DNA from: Channallabes apus
Taxonomy: Eukaryota > Chordata > Actinopteri > Siluriformes > Clariidae
DNA length: 64,000 nucleotides
Assembly (NCBI GenBank): GCA_030522415.1
Contig: CM060109.1
Coordinates: 6,268,655-6,332,654 of the forward strand
Direction: 5' to 3'
Under the pieces are notes generated by a model, which was given only the letters and a program-made list of their open reading frames with translations, did not search any database and was not told the origin of the DNA. Within the stretch, counting starts at the first letter, position 1, and the number at the start of each line of letters is the position of its first letter. Positions 1 through 10,936 of this stretch are shown here, in pieces. Both the position numbers and the translations under genes were made by a program.

Positions 1-1487
1 TATGACGTACTTCAGTACCATCTTAGCATTGCTGCACAATGGACAGACGTTAATAAAGTGTTCGAGAGTCATTATAAGACTCTACATCCTCTTTCTTAAA
101 CAGTATCTATCTCATGACGCGTACTGTACGCACTGTAGAGCCGGGGTTTTGTCTTCAGTTTAAAATTATAGAGGTCCAGGTCACCTTCCACATTCATTTT
201 GAATGACGTTACGGCCGACACTTGTTAAATCAGAATTGCTTCACTGGAATAAAACACCAAACAAAGACAAAAAGCACACAAACACTCGATATAGACGTTT
301 CTCCTTGCTGATTTGCAGAGGCTGAACGGCTTCCAGTGACCTGCGGAGGTGCACACAAGCGAGCTGATGAAATCTGTGCTCATTCACACAGCTATAAAAC
401 CTCATTGATGGATGAGTGACACCTCCGCACAGGTACTGGAGGAATAACTGCAATAACGAGCACGATTCCTTCATCCTCACTCTCTCTCTTTACCAGCTGA
501 AGTGGGCAACGATGTAATTACTCAGGCAACCTGGCAAACCTGTGGTGTGGCACTGCTCCAGTCGATGGCCATTTCCTGATTGCCTATTGTGATTAAAAGC
601 AGATGGAGAGAATGGCGATGACCACGGGAGCGGCCGTGTGGAGAGCCAGGGCTTAATTGGGCTAATTTTCAACAGCACGCTCGAACTAAGAAGAAAGGAA
701 TAAAAGATGTATTGCTGCGGAGGATCCTCGAGTCTTTTTGAACAGGCTGGTGATTGACATTGTTTTCAGGAACGGCTTAAATAGTCGGAACGCGTTACGC
801 ATATTGATCGGCTTTCTACACTTTTCACACGTCTCGCAGCCTCATTTTTGTTTGTTTGTGTCCTTCTTCTTGTCATTTCACACTCCTTATTGATTGGAGG
901 CTTTAGGTAAAATGATGTAGCAGGTGTTTTACCGGTGACAGATGGACTGCTTATCCAGGTTGCCTCCATTACCTCTCTCTATTCCTCTGACAAACAAAAG
1001 GAGACAGGCATCATTCCCAATACGGCGTAATCAGAGACCGTGTGCTGCCGCATCCTTCCAACAACGCTCCTCACAGTGGGTGATCTGCAACCAGCGTGCA
1101 TAACAATATGAGAAACTTCAACTTCATGCTACAACATATTTAAAGGGGAAAAAAAAAAAAAAAAAGAATAAAGAAGAAATCATACTTTAGAAACCGGCCA
1201 GACAATAACGTGCACTGAATACCGCGCTCTGCCGAAATGAAAAGGAGCGATTAGGCGTCTTTTTCTTTAATGTGTACTGATCACACGTTTAGCATATATT
1301 TAGCAGGTAAATTATAGGATGTGTTTCATTATCAGAGAAAATGTCTATTCTTCTATTCAAGCACCAGGAGAGGAAAAAACGCACCCGAAAGGAAAAGCAG
1401 TACAAAAGCACAAATTATGCAATTACATAATGAAAAGCATGAAAAAATAAATAAATCACAAAAATTTGCATTCTTTTAAAAAAATGC
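1..1487. other. downstream flank, nothing recognised
   Basis: Unique-looking intergenic sequence with an A-run at 1147-1165. No exon with splice borders, no known repeat and no RNA gene seen. Confidence 0.5.
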
Positions 1488-1518
1488 TTTTATTTATTTA
1501 TTTATTTATTTATTTATC
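1488..1518. repeat. (TTTA)n microsatellite
   Basis: About seven tandem ATTT units directly visible, following a mirrored AAAT stretch about 40 bp upstream. Confidence 0.95.
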
Positions 1519-1585
1519 TATTTTGGGGAAAGAGTCAAAGGGTTATTTAGTGTCAAAAAAGGACTGAATGTTACAACATGATGCT

Positions 1586-1823
1586 CTATCTATCTGTCTA
1601 TCTATCTGTCTGTCTGTCTGTCTGTCTACCGTACCTATTTGGGTGATGCTGTTGTTGTTGTTTGGCAAGGGTCGCCACAGTGGACTATCCAGTCCACACA
1701 ACAACTTGTGCTAAATACTCCATCCATCCATCCATCCATCCATTCAGCCGTCTGTCTGTCTGTCTGTCTGTCTGTCTACTGTACCTATTTCTTTGTTAGG
1801 GGATGGAATCTACTGGATGCTAA

Positions 1824-1886
<63 letters not shown>

Positions 1887-1914
1887 GTCTATCTGTCTGT
1901 CTGTCTGTCTGTAA
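1586..1914. repeat. compound TCTA/TCTG/CATC tetranucleotide cluster
   Basis: Three tetranucleotide tracts: TCTA/TCTG at 1586-1627, CATC then TCTG at 1721-1787, and a long TCTA tract ending in TCTG at 1827-1912. Between them (1640-1700) lies a reverse-oriented remnant of a SINE tail (ttgttgttgtttggcaaggg). The segment ctac[c/t]gtacctattt follows two of the tracts, showing that the cluster was itself duplicated. Confidence 0.9.
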
Positions 1915-1916
1915 TT

Positions 1917-2311
1917 CTGTTCAAAAGTTTTAGATCACTTTCTAACTCCATGATGGTTCCTGATGTTTATTTCTTTCTACATTGTAAAGTTTTGCTGAAG
2001 GCGTCCAAAAACAGCATGAATCTCCTTTGAACAGTTGATATTGAGATGTTTCTGCTACTTCTGCTCTGTAAACTTCATAACGCCTCTAATCTGAGCTGCT
2101 GTTAATTGGTCATTTTTCAGGCTGATAACTCTAAATGAACTTCTCGTCTGCAGCAGAGGGAGGTTTTGGTCTCGTCCTCCTGGGACGGCCTTCATGAGAG
2201 ACAGTTTCATTATGGTGCTGGACGGATTTTGCGAATGCACTTGACACAATACTGTTCTTGCAGGAACTATTACAGAAAGGCCGACCTCTGTGTCTTAAAG
2301 TAACAACTAAC
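1917..2311 (-). mobile_element. Tc1-like transposon fossil, copy A
   Basis: On the minus strand it contains decayed transposase codons (RPRRTRPKPPSAADEKF, then LKNDQLTAAQI), typical of the Tc1 helix-turn-helix linker, with stops and frameshifts. The right end (ttctgttcaaaagttttag) resembles a Tc1-type terminal segment. It is an inverted copy of the element at 2561-2950. Confidence 0.7.
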
Positions 2312-2560
2312 TGGTGTTTTTCTTGTTGTTACGTAATTACCTAATTCCATATGTGTTATTTTATAGTTTTGAATAATTCATTCTGTATTACAATTCGATA
2401 AGTATCACAGGGGGCTCAGATAAATGTACACACACTTCTTCCCCATGAAAAATATACATCACTCTTCTGAAGGTCACATGATGGCAGTTCATACTGTACC
2501 ACATGGGATGCTGTAGGATGCTGCGCACACCACCTGTAGGATTGTAGACGGATTGCAATA

Positions 2561-2950
2561 CACAGTGCCAGTCAAAATATTGGAGATTTTAAGGCACAAA
2601 GACATGGAGGTCAGTCTTTCTGGAACAGTTCGTGCAAGAACAGTATTGTGTCGAGTGCGTTTGTAAAACCCATCGAGCTCCATGATGATGTAACTGTCTC
2701 TCATGAAGACCTTCCCAGGAAATCAAGACCAAAAGCTACCTCTGCTGCAGAGGAGACGCTCATTTAGAGTCACCAGCCTCAGAAATCACCAATTGACAAC
2801 CAGCACCTCAGATTAGAGCCGATATGAAGCTTTACAGAGCAGAAGTAGCAGATATACATCTCAATATTAACTGTTCAAAAGGAGATGATTGTGTGTTTTG
2901 GATAAACACCTTCAGGTTTAGTAGAAGTAAAACCTGGTGATTTTAGATCA
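2561..2950 (+). mobile_element. Tc1-like transposon fossil, copy B, inverted relative to A
   Basis: It begins cagtgccagtcaaaatattgg, the usual outer end of one fish Tc1 lineage, and carries the same decayed transposase segment as copy A on the opposite strand. Sequence identity to A is clear by eye over about 390 bp, with many substitutions and small indels. The two arms are about 250 bp apart. Confidence 0.7.
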
Positions 2951-3064
2951 AACGTGCCTCAGTCTGGCACATTTTCCATTAGCATTTCAGCATGTGTTAA
3001 TCGCCTTAAATGTTTCATTTAGTTTTAATTCTGTTAAAAACTCTTTTAAGTGACCAACTGCCCA

Positions 3065-3640
3065 ATAAATGTGAAGATGCACTATTTGGACAAAAGTATT
3101 TGTCCAAACCTGTTGATTATTGAATTCAGGTGTTTCAGTCAGGCTCCCTATCCCCAGTGAATCGTATACTGTACTGATGTTCCTTTTGCTCCTGGGTCAG
3201 CAGCCTAGGGATGAACTTGGCATCAACACGGCGCACATTCAAATCACACGTGAAGATCGCCTGCACTGTTCTGTATGACGCACAATGCAATGTTCTTATT
3301 AACTTTGTGGGGACAGTTTAGTGGAGACCTTTTTCTATTCCAACATGACTGAGCCCCAGTGCACAAAGCAAGGTCTATGACGGCATGGTTTGATGAGTTC
3401 GGTGTAGAAGAACTCAACACAGAACCCTGACCTCAACCCCACCGAACACCTTTGGGATGAACTGGACCTGGAGATTGCGAGCCAGGCCTTCTCGTCCAAC
3501 ATCAGTGCCTGATCTCATAAACGCTCTACAGAATGAATGGGCACCAATTCACACAGAAACACTCCAACATCTTGTGGACGAGCTTCTTAGAAGAGAGGAA
3601 GCTTTTAGAGCTGCAAAAGGAGACGGGTGCTAAAGTGCTA
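3065..3640 (+). mobile_element. Tc1-like transposon remnant with internal mariner fragment
   Basis: It starts near cactatttggacaaaagtat, a common fish Tc1-type end. It later decodes as NPTEHLWDELD, the DDE-domain segment around the third catalytic acidic residue. The middle is missing. At 3177-3290 it is interrupted by about 110 bp almost identical to the mariner transposase at 4811-4920. Confidence 0.75.
3177..3290 (-). mobile_element. mariner transposase fragment nested in Tc1-like remnant
   Basis: Minus-strand sequence matching the segment AIFTCDLNVRRVDAKFIPRL plus LLTQEQKE of the copy at 4699-5019, with a few substitutions. Its origin could be a small duplication from the nearby copy. 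Confidence 0.7.
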
Positions 3641-3689
3641 AAAAAAAAAAAGGGAACAGCATCAAGCACTAATGAGGATGGAATCCCGC

Positions 3690-4255
3690 TGCCCCAGGCT
3701 CAATAATAATAATACATTATATTCCTATAGCACTTTTACTATTATATTTTTCTATACACTAGGTGGACTATAAGTTTTCCAGTCTGATTTAAAAGCAGAC
3801 AGAGACTCTAAACATTAGTAGTCTGGGAGGGAATTCCAGAGAAGAGGAGCAGCAGAGCAGAAAGGCTCTGTCTCCCATTGGACACGGTTTGGTCCTTGGG
3901 GAATTAACTGTTTTGGGTTCCCAATTGGGGATAGAATGTACTGTAGATAGAGAGGTGTGGTGCCATGAATGCACTGAAGGGCCAGGGGTAGATATCTATA
4001 GGTGAAATGTTCTCGCTCTGAACAGGATTCCAGCAGCACTATTTCGAACGTATCAGAGTTTCAGAAGCCTCTGGCTGGAGATCCCAAAGCTGATTGCAGC
4101 CCAGTAGTCCAGCCCAGAGACAAGAAAGGCGTTTTCAGAGTTCAAGACTGAGACTGGGACGTACTGTGGCTTTGCTATGTTCTTGAGGTGAAGGAAGGAG
4201 GTTTTGCTGATGTGGTTATCGAATGTGAGGTTGTATGAGCTGAGGAGGATAAAGG
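3690..4255. repeat. unclassified teleost interspersed repeat
   Basis: A composite stretch of the kind 'tttatatagcac... attccagaggaggagcagc ... gaaaaggctctgtc ...' that I recognise as widespread in fish genomes, probably a retroelement tail. No intact ORF. Class uncertain. Confidence 0.45.
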
Positions 4256-4329
4256 ATTGCTAATGCCAGAGAACATAATGTTGGTTATACAGTAGGAGAA
4301 TGTCCCGGTCATTATCATGTCATATACAC

Positions 4330-5139
4330 GTATCCCTAGTGGAGAATAGGCTGTTGGCTATCACATGACTATTATGGTGCGTGACCTCCCTGCAGAGGGC
4401 GAGAAGTGAAAAACAGAATTGATGAGACTGGAGAAAGTCTGTGTTGTGTCGTCCCAGAGAACAAATACGATAATACGAGCAGGTATCAAAAAGTTTTCAC
4501 GTTCCACAGATCCAGTCGCTTTTGCCGTATGTCCTTCCTCAGACATCTTAAAACCTGTCATAAAAATTCACTATTGAGGCCCCAGGGTATGAATTCTCGA
4601 TGCACGATGCTGTGAATGTCAATAAGACGATGAGCATGCACTTGGTCGAGCTGCGTTCCTGCCTCGCCTTTTTCAGGCGTGGAGTCTGTTGCTTCATCTC
4701 AGGGTCTTACCCGTACACCAGTACAAGTTTCGTCACCAGTAATGATCCTGGACATGAAGGACGTGTCATCCAGGGCACACTGACGAGGTTCTTGGCAGAC
4801 TTCGATGTGATGTTCCTTCTGCTCCTGGGTCAGCAGCCTGGGGATGAACTTGGCATCAACACGGCGCACGTTCAAATCACACGTGAAGATCGCCTGCACC
4901 GTTCCGTATGACGCAGAGACAATGGCAGCAGTGTTGTGGATTGTTCTCTGATGATCATCATGCACAAGTTGCCGAATGGTTTTGACATTTTCAGGGACAC
5001 ACCTCGACACCTCGAGCAACTCATCGCTGCATCACAGTAATCTTGCCGAATCGCATCAAACGACTTTGCACAGTTTCAAGCAGAATTTCAGGTTTGCTCT
5101 TTGTTCTAACTTGCTGTTTGAGATGAGATAGCAGACATG
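4330..5139 (-). pseudogene. mariner-family transposase, broken
   Basis: The minus strand decodes to a mariner transposase. A near N-terminal piece (ANLKFCLKLCK, with stops) is followed by TIRQLVHDDHQRTIHN, SYGTVQAI, NVRRVDAKFIPRLLTQEQK and ITGDET, the mariner block holding the first catalytic aspartate. A decayed continuation (KKARQERSSTKCMLIV...) ends near 4330. It has a deletion between N-terminus and HTH and several stops. An hAT-like element interrupts it at 5140; the remaining end lies at 5617-5757. Confidence 0.85.
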
Positions 5140-5608
5140 CAGTGGTGTCAAAAGTATTCACATTCATTCCTTGAGTAGAAGTATAGATACTAGGGTTCAA
5201 AAATACTTCTTTAGAAGTTGAAATATCAACCCAAGCTTTTTACTTAAGTAAAAGTTTAAAAGTACTGGTTTCAAAACTACTTAAAGTATAAAAGTAAAAG
5301 TACCGTGAGGGGCGAAAAAAGCATTAAGGTCTCGCTTTCTGATCATGCGACCGGGGGGGGGGGGGGCGTTGTGCGCGTTCTTATCATGTGACCGGGGGGG
5401 TTGCGCGTTCTGATCATAAAAATAGAGTAACGAGGCTATTTTTAAAATGTAAGGAGTAGAAAGTACAGATAATTGCTTAAAAATGTAAGGAGTAGAAGTA
5501 AAAAGTCGGCCGTAAAATAATTACTCCAGTAAAGTATAGATACCCAAAATTTCTACTTAAGTAAGGTACTGTAACGAAGTATTTGTACTTCGTTACTTGA
5601 CACCTCTG
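5140..5608. mobile_element. hAT-like non-autonomous element inserted into the mariner
   Basis: The ends are inverted copies: cagtggtgtcaa at the left, and the reverse complement of the right end reads cagaggtgtcaa. The flanks are cagacatg (5132-5139) and cagacgtg (5609-5616), an 8-bp target duplication with one mismatch, as expected for hAT. The interior is the AGTA/ACTT-rich 'taagtaaaagta' pattern common in fish. No transposase. A G-run of 14 lies at 5353-5366. Confidence 0.85.
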
Positions 5609-5616
5609 CAGACGTG

Positions 5617-5757
5617 GTCACGCTTGTGGTCAGAATAGCGATGTACACAGGACGATGTCTTTTGGCACACTGACTCAGGAAGGTACTGAGACTGTACTGC
5701 CGTCTGTTGGCGTGTTACCGAACTAGTCACGAAACCTTTCGACACCAACCATAACCA
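5617..5757 (-). mobile_element. terminal part of the interrupted mariner
   Basis: Continues the mariner on the far side of the hAT-like element. It ends in tttcgacaccaacc, the likely inverted-repeat end; no open frame. Confidence 0.5.
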
Positions 5758-5783
5758 AATATAGTAATATTAAGCCTATTTGC

Positions 5784-6161
5784 GGGCGGCGCGGTGGTGT
5801 AGTGGTTAGCACTGTCGCCTTGCACCTCCAGGGTCTGGGTTCGATTCCCCGGCCAGGCTCGATTCCCGTCTCTGTGTGCATGGAGTTTGCATGTTCTCCC
5901 CGTGCTTGGTGGGTTTCCTCCGGGTACTCCGGTTTCCTCCCACAGTCCAAAGATATGCAGGTTAGGCTAATTTGCGTTCCCAAATTACCCGTAGTGTGTG
6001 ATTGGGTGTGTGTGTATGTGTGTGTGCCCTGCGATGGATTGGCACCCTGTCCAGGGTGTACCCCGCCTAGTGCCCGAAGTCTCCTGGGATAGGCTCCAGG
6101 TCCCCCGCGACCCTGAACGCAGGATTAAGCGGTATAGAAGATGAATGAATGAATGAATGAA
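5784..6161 (+). mobile_element. tRNA-derived SINE, full length, copy 1
   Basis: The 5' head has pol III boxes: A-box-like tagtggttagcac and B box ggttcgattcc. A fixed body follows (ccccgtgcttggtgggtttc ... tccagggtgtaccccgcc) and a (ATGA)n tail. It is flanked by a perfect 13-bp target duplication taagcctatttgc (5771-5783 and 6162-6174), so the insertion is fairly young. Both strands show open frames that are not genes. Confidence 0.95.
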
Positions 6162-6424
6162 TAAGCCTATTTGCAGACAAATTCTACTATTTTTGTGTAG
6201 ATCACATCTACTATTGGCAGATAGTGGTGCTTTAAAAAAAAAGAACAAATAAATGCTTCCCGCTCGCTACTCGTCTGTGATTGGTTAGTTGAGCCGTCAA
6301 ACAAGCTGAAGGTTTATTCATGTTTACCTGCCTTTTGTCTACTGTAACTGTTAACTCATGATTGTGAACACTGTAGCTGTCTTTATATCTATCATTGGTG
6401 CGCGCACACACACACACAAACACA

Positions 6425-6560
6425 CACACACAATTCTAAATAGTATTTCATCATATTTTTTTTACAATTTGAAATATAGCCATTAGTTTTGGTCTTAATC
6501 ACATTCTTTCGTTGTAAGGGCCCCCTAGAGAGCATTCCCATTGTATATATATTTTTCTTT
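6425..6560. repeat. dispersed repeat following a CA tract, copy 1
   Basis: The segment from attctaaatagtatttcat to cccattgtatatat is nearly identical to 15917-16035. In both places it directly follows a CA tract, and it includes aagggccccctagag, which resembles the 41-bp minisatellite unit at 15.2 kb. Confidence 0.85.
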
Positions 6561-6561
6561 T

Positions 6562-8116
6562 TAACACAAGCGTTATCCGACCCTGCTCCTCCTGACTGCT
6601 GACGAAGGACCTCGTTGATGGCTCTTGATCAATATTTTGAACCCGCACTTAAAACCAACCTGTGACACTCGATAAAAGCATTTTCATTGGTTTGATCGAT
6701 TTCAATAAAAACACAAACCATAGGCATTTTTAAAGCTTATACAGTAATAACGATCACTATGCAGGAAACCACTTCCTGACCTCCAGCAGTTGGCGCCACA
6801 CAATGCAGCGGATGTAACTTCATGAGCAAACCACCCCCTGGACCTACTGAGGATTTGTCCGCAAGTGTGTGTACATTTTACCAAAAATAATTTACTTATA
6901 TGCACCTTCAGAGATCTCCACTGTGTCTATTATGCGTAGGTGTTTATATGGGAAAAAGACTCTTCATTTTCTTTTCAGACACAATAAATGAAAAATCTCA
7001 GAGCCGAGCCGTATTAGTCACACGGCTCTCAGGAAGTGATAATTAAAACGCTTCAATACTTATCTCTTCTCTGCTTCATATTTCTTTCGAACGTGTGCTC
7101 CAGTCTACTTGGTCTTTCTCCGAACGTTAGCGCGTATGATGCCTTGGCTGCACTGAGGTGTGACACTCTACAATTATGGCATTGTCGCTCCACAATGAGG
7201 CTCCATCACACTATTGTACGTCGGCTGAATAGAGTCGGGTAATTGCATCAGTTTTTCAGCTCCTACAATGGCCACTCCTTGCCGCCTCGCGGAGTTAATT
7301 AAAAGGGAGACATTTTCTCCTGCTGCATAGTTACAACATCCTGCACATTTCTGAGCGCTCCTCAGTTTGGCCCTTTAAAAAAGAAAGATCAGGAACTATA
7401 AAACAAGGCCACCCCAGGGTGAGATTACACTCTCGGTTTCATAGCAGACCATGCTGAAAACAAGTGTCGGCACTATTGCGTCTTTATTCCGAATATGAGG
7501 ATATTTTTTTAATGAGCCGGATGAGACGGAGGGGCGTACGGGGAGACGGCTGGGCTTTGATGCTGGCTTTGAGGAAATTTGTTAAAGCACTTGGAAGGAA
7601 GCTGATGTTTATGCTCCTGGTTTATAATGGTATTACAAGTTTATATGAAGTCACAGCTTGTATATATATATATATATAAAAAAAAACTTTGCCATGGCGT
7701 GCTGTGTGAGATTCCGTTGCAGGAGTGTGTACAGTATTTGTGCAAATACAAAAAGGGCACTCGCTGCAGTCTAGGGATTCGAGCACTTAGTGAAATCTAG
7801 CTCATTCATGAAGAGTAACAAGGAGAATACAGACAGGTTGAAGCTGGAGAACATAAATATGGAACTTGAGATGACTCATGAACCCCCAAAGCACAGATTT
7901 AAAGGGAAATTTGTACCTAAAAGGGAACAAAAAAGGAAGCCAACAACGTTTGGGAATTAAGCATGGTGTAACGTGTGGGGAATACTAACAAAAAGTACAT
8001 TCACTCTAATGTAAAGCAAGGAGGAGAAGACTGAAGGATCTTCAAGTGATCAGAAATGCAAAAAGTGACCAAAACAATTAAAAGCATTACTCACTAACCC
8101 TCACTCATTCTCTATA
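6562..8116. other. flanking DNA, little recognised
   Basis: Holds a short (TA)n at 7661-7676 and otherwise unique-looking sequence. No convincing exon or repeat family. Confidence 0.45.
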
Positions 8117-8405
8117 GAGCTTCTCCTGTACAGGGTCACAGGGGGCCTTGAGCCTATCCCCAGGGGTCATGAGACTAGAGGTGGGGTACACCCTGGATAG
8201 GGTGCCAATCTAGCACAGGGTACACACACAAACACACTCTTACACAATGGGCAATCTGGGAACGCCAGTTAGACTAATGTGCATGTCTTTGGACCATGGG
8301 AGGAAACCATGCAAACTCCACACACACATACACACACACGGAACCGAGGCGGGAATCAAACCTTCGACTCTGGAAATGCAAAGACGTAGTGCTAACCATT
8401 ACATT
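8117..8405 (-). mobile_element. divergent tRNA-derived SINE, reverse orientation
   Basis: Reads on the minus strand as an older relative of the 5784 SINE: head remnant, tttcctcccatggtccaaag, aggctaat-like core, and ccctatccagggtgtacccc. Many substitutions and an expanded CA tract. Confidence 0.8.
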
Positions 8406-8605
8406 TACATTTAGGCATTTGGCAGACGCTCTTATCCAGAATGACTTACATTTTTATCTCATTACACATCTGAGCAGTTGAGGGTTAAGGGCCTTGCTCA
8501 AGGGCCCAACAGTGGCAACTTGGTGGTTGTGGGGTTTGAACCTGGGATCTTCCGAACCGTAGTCCAATGCCATTACACTACCATTACGTCACTGTGCCAC
8601 CTAAA
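8406..8605 (+). repeat. teleost interspersed repeat (ttggcagacgct core)
   Basis: Contains acatttaggcatttggcag followed by acgctcttatccagaatgac, then caagggcccaacagtggcaa and a tRNA-like end (gtttgaacctgggatc). This is a very common fish repeat. A second copy is at 39945-40110. An A-run of 17 follows at about 8622. Confidence 0.75.
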
Positions 8606-9043
8606 ACCATTACATTTCAGCAAAAAAAAAAAAAAAAAGTCAGCTCATAGTTTGACAATTGAATACAGTTATGAGTTTTAAACACGAGCTCTTAATGCTT
8701 TTCATTCGTTAAATGTTTGTCAGACCCACAGACAGAGTGACCAATAACATTGATTCATGAAATAAAGACCAAATATAGACATCCAACATTTGTAAATTGA
8801 GAATTCTTTTTATTTTTTTTGTCTGTTCTTCTCCTCCAATGACAACATAAGACACCGTAATACTCAATATTAATTAACATCCTTAATTAGATATCATGAA
8901 ACAGTTATTGAACTCAGCATGTGCAGCATATTTTATTAATAGAATATTATAGTGAATGGAGTGGAGCTGTGAGACTGTTGAATTGATGCGCTTCAAGAGT
9001 ACTACTTCAGTGTCTGATTTATTTCAAGCAGATGTAGAAAGTA

Positions 9044-9738
9044 CAGGTTGTCCTGTGATTTACAAACATTTGAGTTACGAAATTTGCATAGATACGAACG
9101 AATTACGGTTCTACTTCCGGTTCAATCACGGAAGTAGCTCACGTGTATTGTAAAAAAATAAACACTGCAGTGGATCAGATACCAATATTTACAATTGTAT
9201 ACAATATTTTCAGTGTGTAAGTGAACGTATAAAATGTCTAAAGTCGGGTATATTGTACTGTATGTGTGTGTGCGTGTGTGTGTGTCTGGGAAAAATGAGT
9301 CGGCCTCACCGGTTTCAATGAATCAGTCCGGTGGTTTGATGAAGAAAAATGTCTGTCCTGCAAAACTGTCCTAATCGTGAATAATCCTAATTTCGGGAAA
9401 ATCCTCAACACAACAGAGTTCACAGTCCGATACAGTGGAAAACAGCTCTGGGGCAAAATGGCGTCTGGGACTCAACTCGCGAGATAAAGGCGCAAAGACA
9501 ACAATGTTATGTTTCACATGTGAGAGATTAATTTCTTTAGCTTTTTCGGTTATGGTTTTTGGCCACTTGAGGCCAGTCTGGGGAAAGGAGACAGAGATTT
9601 AGCCAAGTGGATTGATATACGCTATTGACATGACTATACAATGTAAAGCATAAGACTCACTTTGTCGAGTTTAAAAACAAATCGGACTTACGAACATGCT
9701 CCTGGAACTGAACCCGTTCGTAAGTAGGAGACAACCTG
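9044..9738. mobile_element. Tigger/pogo-like MITE
   Basis: Terminal inverted repeat caggttgtc at the left and gacaacctg at the right, each bordered by TA (9042-9043 and 9739-9740). The interior has the 'ttcgtaagt / acttacgaac' motifs I associate with Tigger-type elements. No transposase ORF in its 695 bp. Confidence 0.75.
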
Positions 9739-9740
9739 TA

Positions 9741-10936
9741 TTCACAATCTACTAAAAATGGTTAATAAACTCTGAAACACTGTACCTTTTATTAATTGTT
9801 TAACTGTCTCATACACAGCATTAAACTTGATTTTCCCGCCAATTTTCTATTCCACACTCCACTCCAGTAGGTGGCAGTAATCCAACAACTGCACTTAAAC
9901 TGAAAATATGGACAAAATTTGCAAAGGGTGCAAGTTGTTTCTTTTTTCTACAAAATTAGCATTGTGCATATTTTTAGGAATTTGTTTAAAAAGTGGGAAT
10001 CGGCTCTGAATCGAAAACTGACCTAATGATTCATTTTTACAAAATTAACCAACAAAAGATTAAGTTGCGCAGCTCTAATAATCAGTATGTTTAACTGGGT
10101 GGTTTCGGTGAGCTTGTTCATTAAACACTTCACATGGAGCGGTGAAAAGAGAGAGAGAGAGATCAGTTCATATTTGCGATCACTGAACACTCACACGCGC
10201 TTCCTTCACAATTTGCACTTGGATTCTATATTAAAGATTCTCTTTCAAAGCCACAAAGTGGTCTCATCTCTCGTATCGTAGGAAGATGCTCTAGTTTCTC
10301 CTCTTGGTATTTTCACAGATCAGTTTCTACTCTACTCTGCTTTACTCACCAATGCCGTGAAATCCATCCAGATCACTCTTGTGTCATGTCGTCTGTTCAT
10401 TAGCATGGCTCTCTGTACACACACCCCACACTGTTTAGTATCATGTGGTGCCGCATGTCTGATACCCGATACAGGTGTCGGTATCAAGGCATTCCGGTAT
10501 AATGCTTTATAGCTACAAAGCAACTTTAATGAACAGCATGATGTTACTGTATTGACTTTTCATGAAATGGAAAAGAAATGCGAGCCAGCTCCTAGACCAA
10601 TTGGAATGCTCTGCACATACAGTACTGTATACTCGTGGATGAAAATGGCTACTTCGAGACTCCTTATGTGGTTAACGGTCTAAAGTAGCATTTGCTGATT
10701 AGCAAACTCAGTGTGCAAAACACGTCTGGTTCAGGACATGGTCAGAGCAAGAAGCAGAAGGAACTTAAGAAGGATGCAGTAATGACGGCGTTGACCAGTT
10801 AACGTCGTAACTACAGTAAAACGGGACATTACATTCCCATTGGGATGTCATTGCTTTGTTGCTCCATATATCAAAGAAGTTCTCACGATGCCCTCTTCAG
10901 GCTTGTGCTATGACCATGGTAGGTCCAGGCCACGTG
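9741..10936. other. flanking DNA, little recognised
   Basis: No recognised repeat or exon. Contains the double heptamer TACAGTACTGTA at 10618-10629. Confidence 0.4.

Noticed and set aside
5567..5573. TACTGTA in the hAT-like element (and TACAGTA at 38242, TACTGTA at 11533) as footprints
   Set aside because: The first two probably belong to the hAT-like family's own end sequence, and the third is ordinary transposase coding sequence. They are in the total count but are not evidence for insertion.
5784..5870. tRNA gene suggested by A and B boxes
   Set aside because: The same head occurs in several SINE copies with target duplications and does not give a proper cloverleaf; it is a SINE head.
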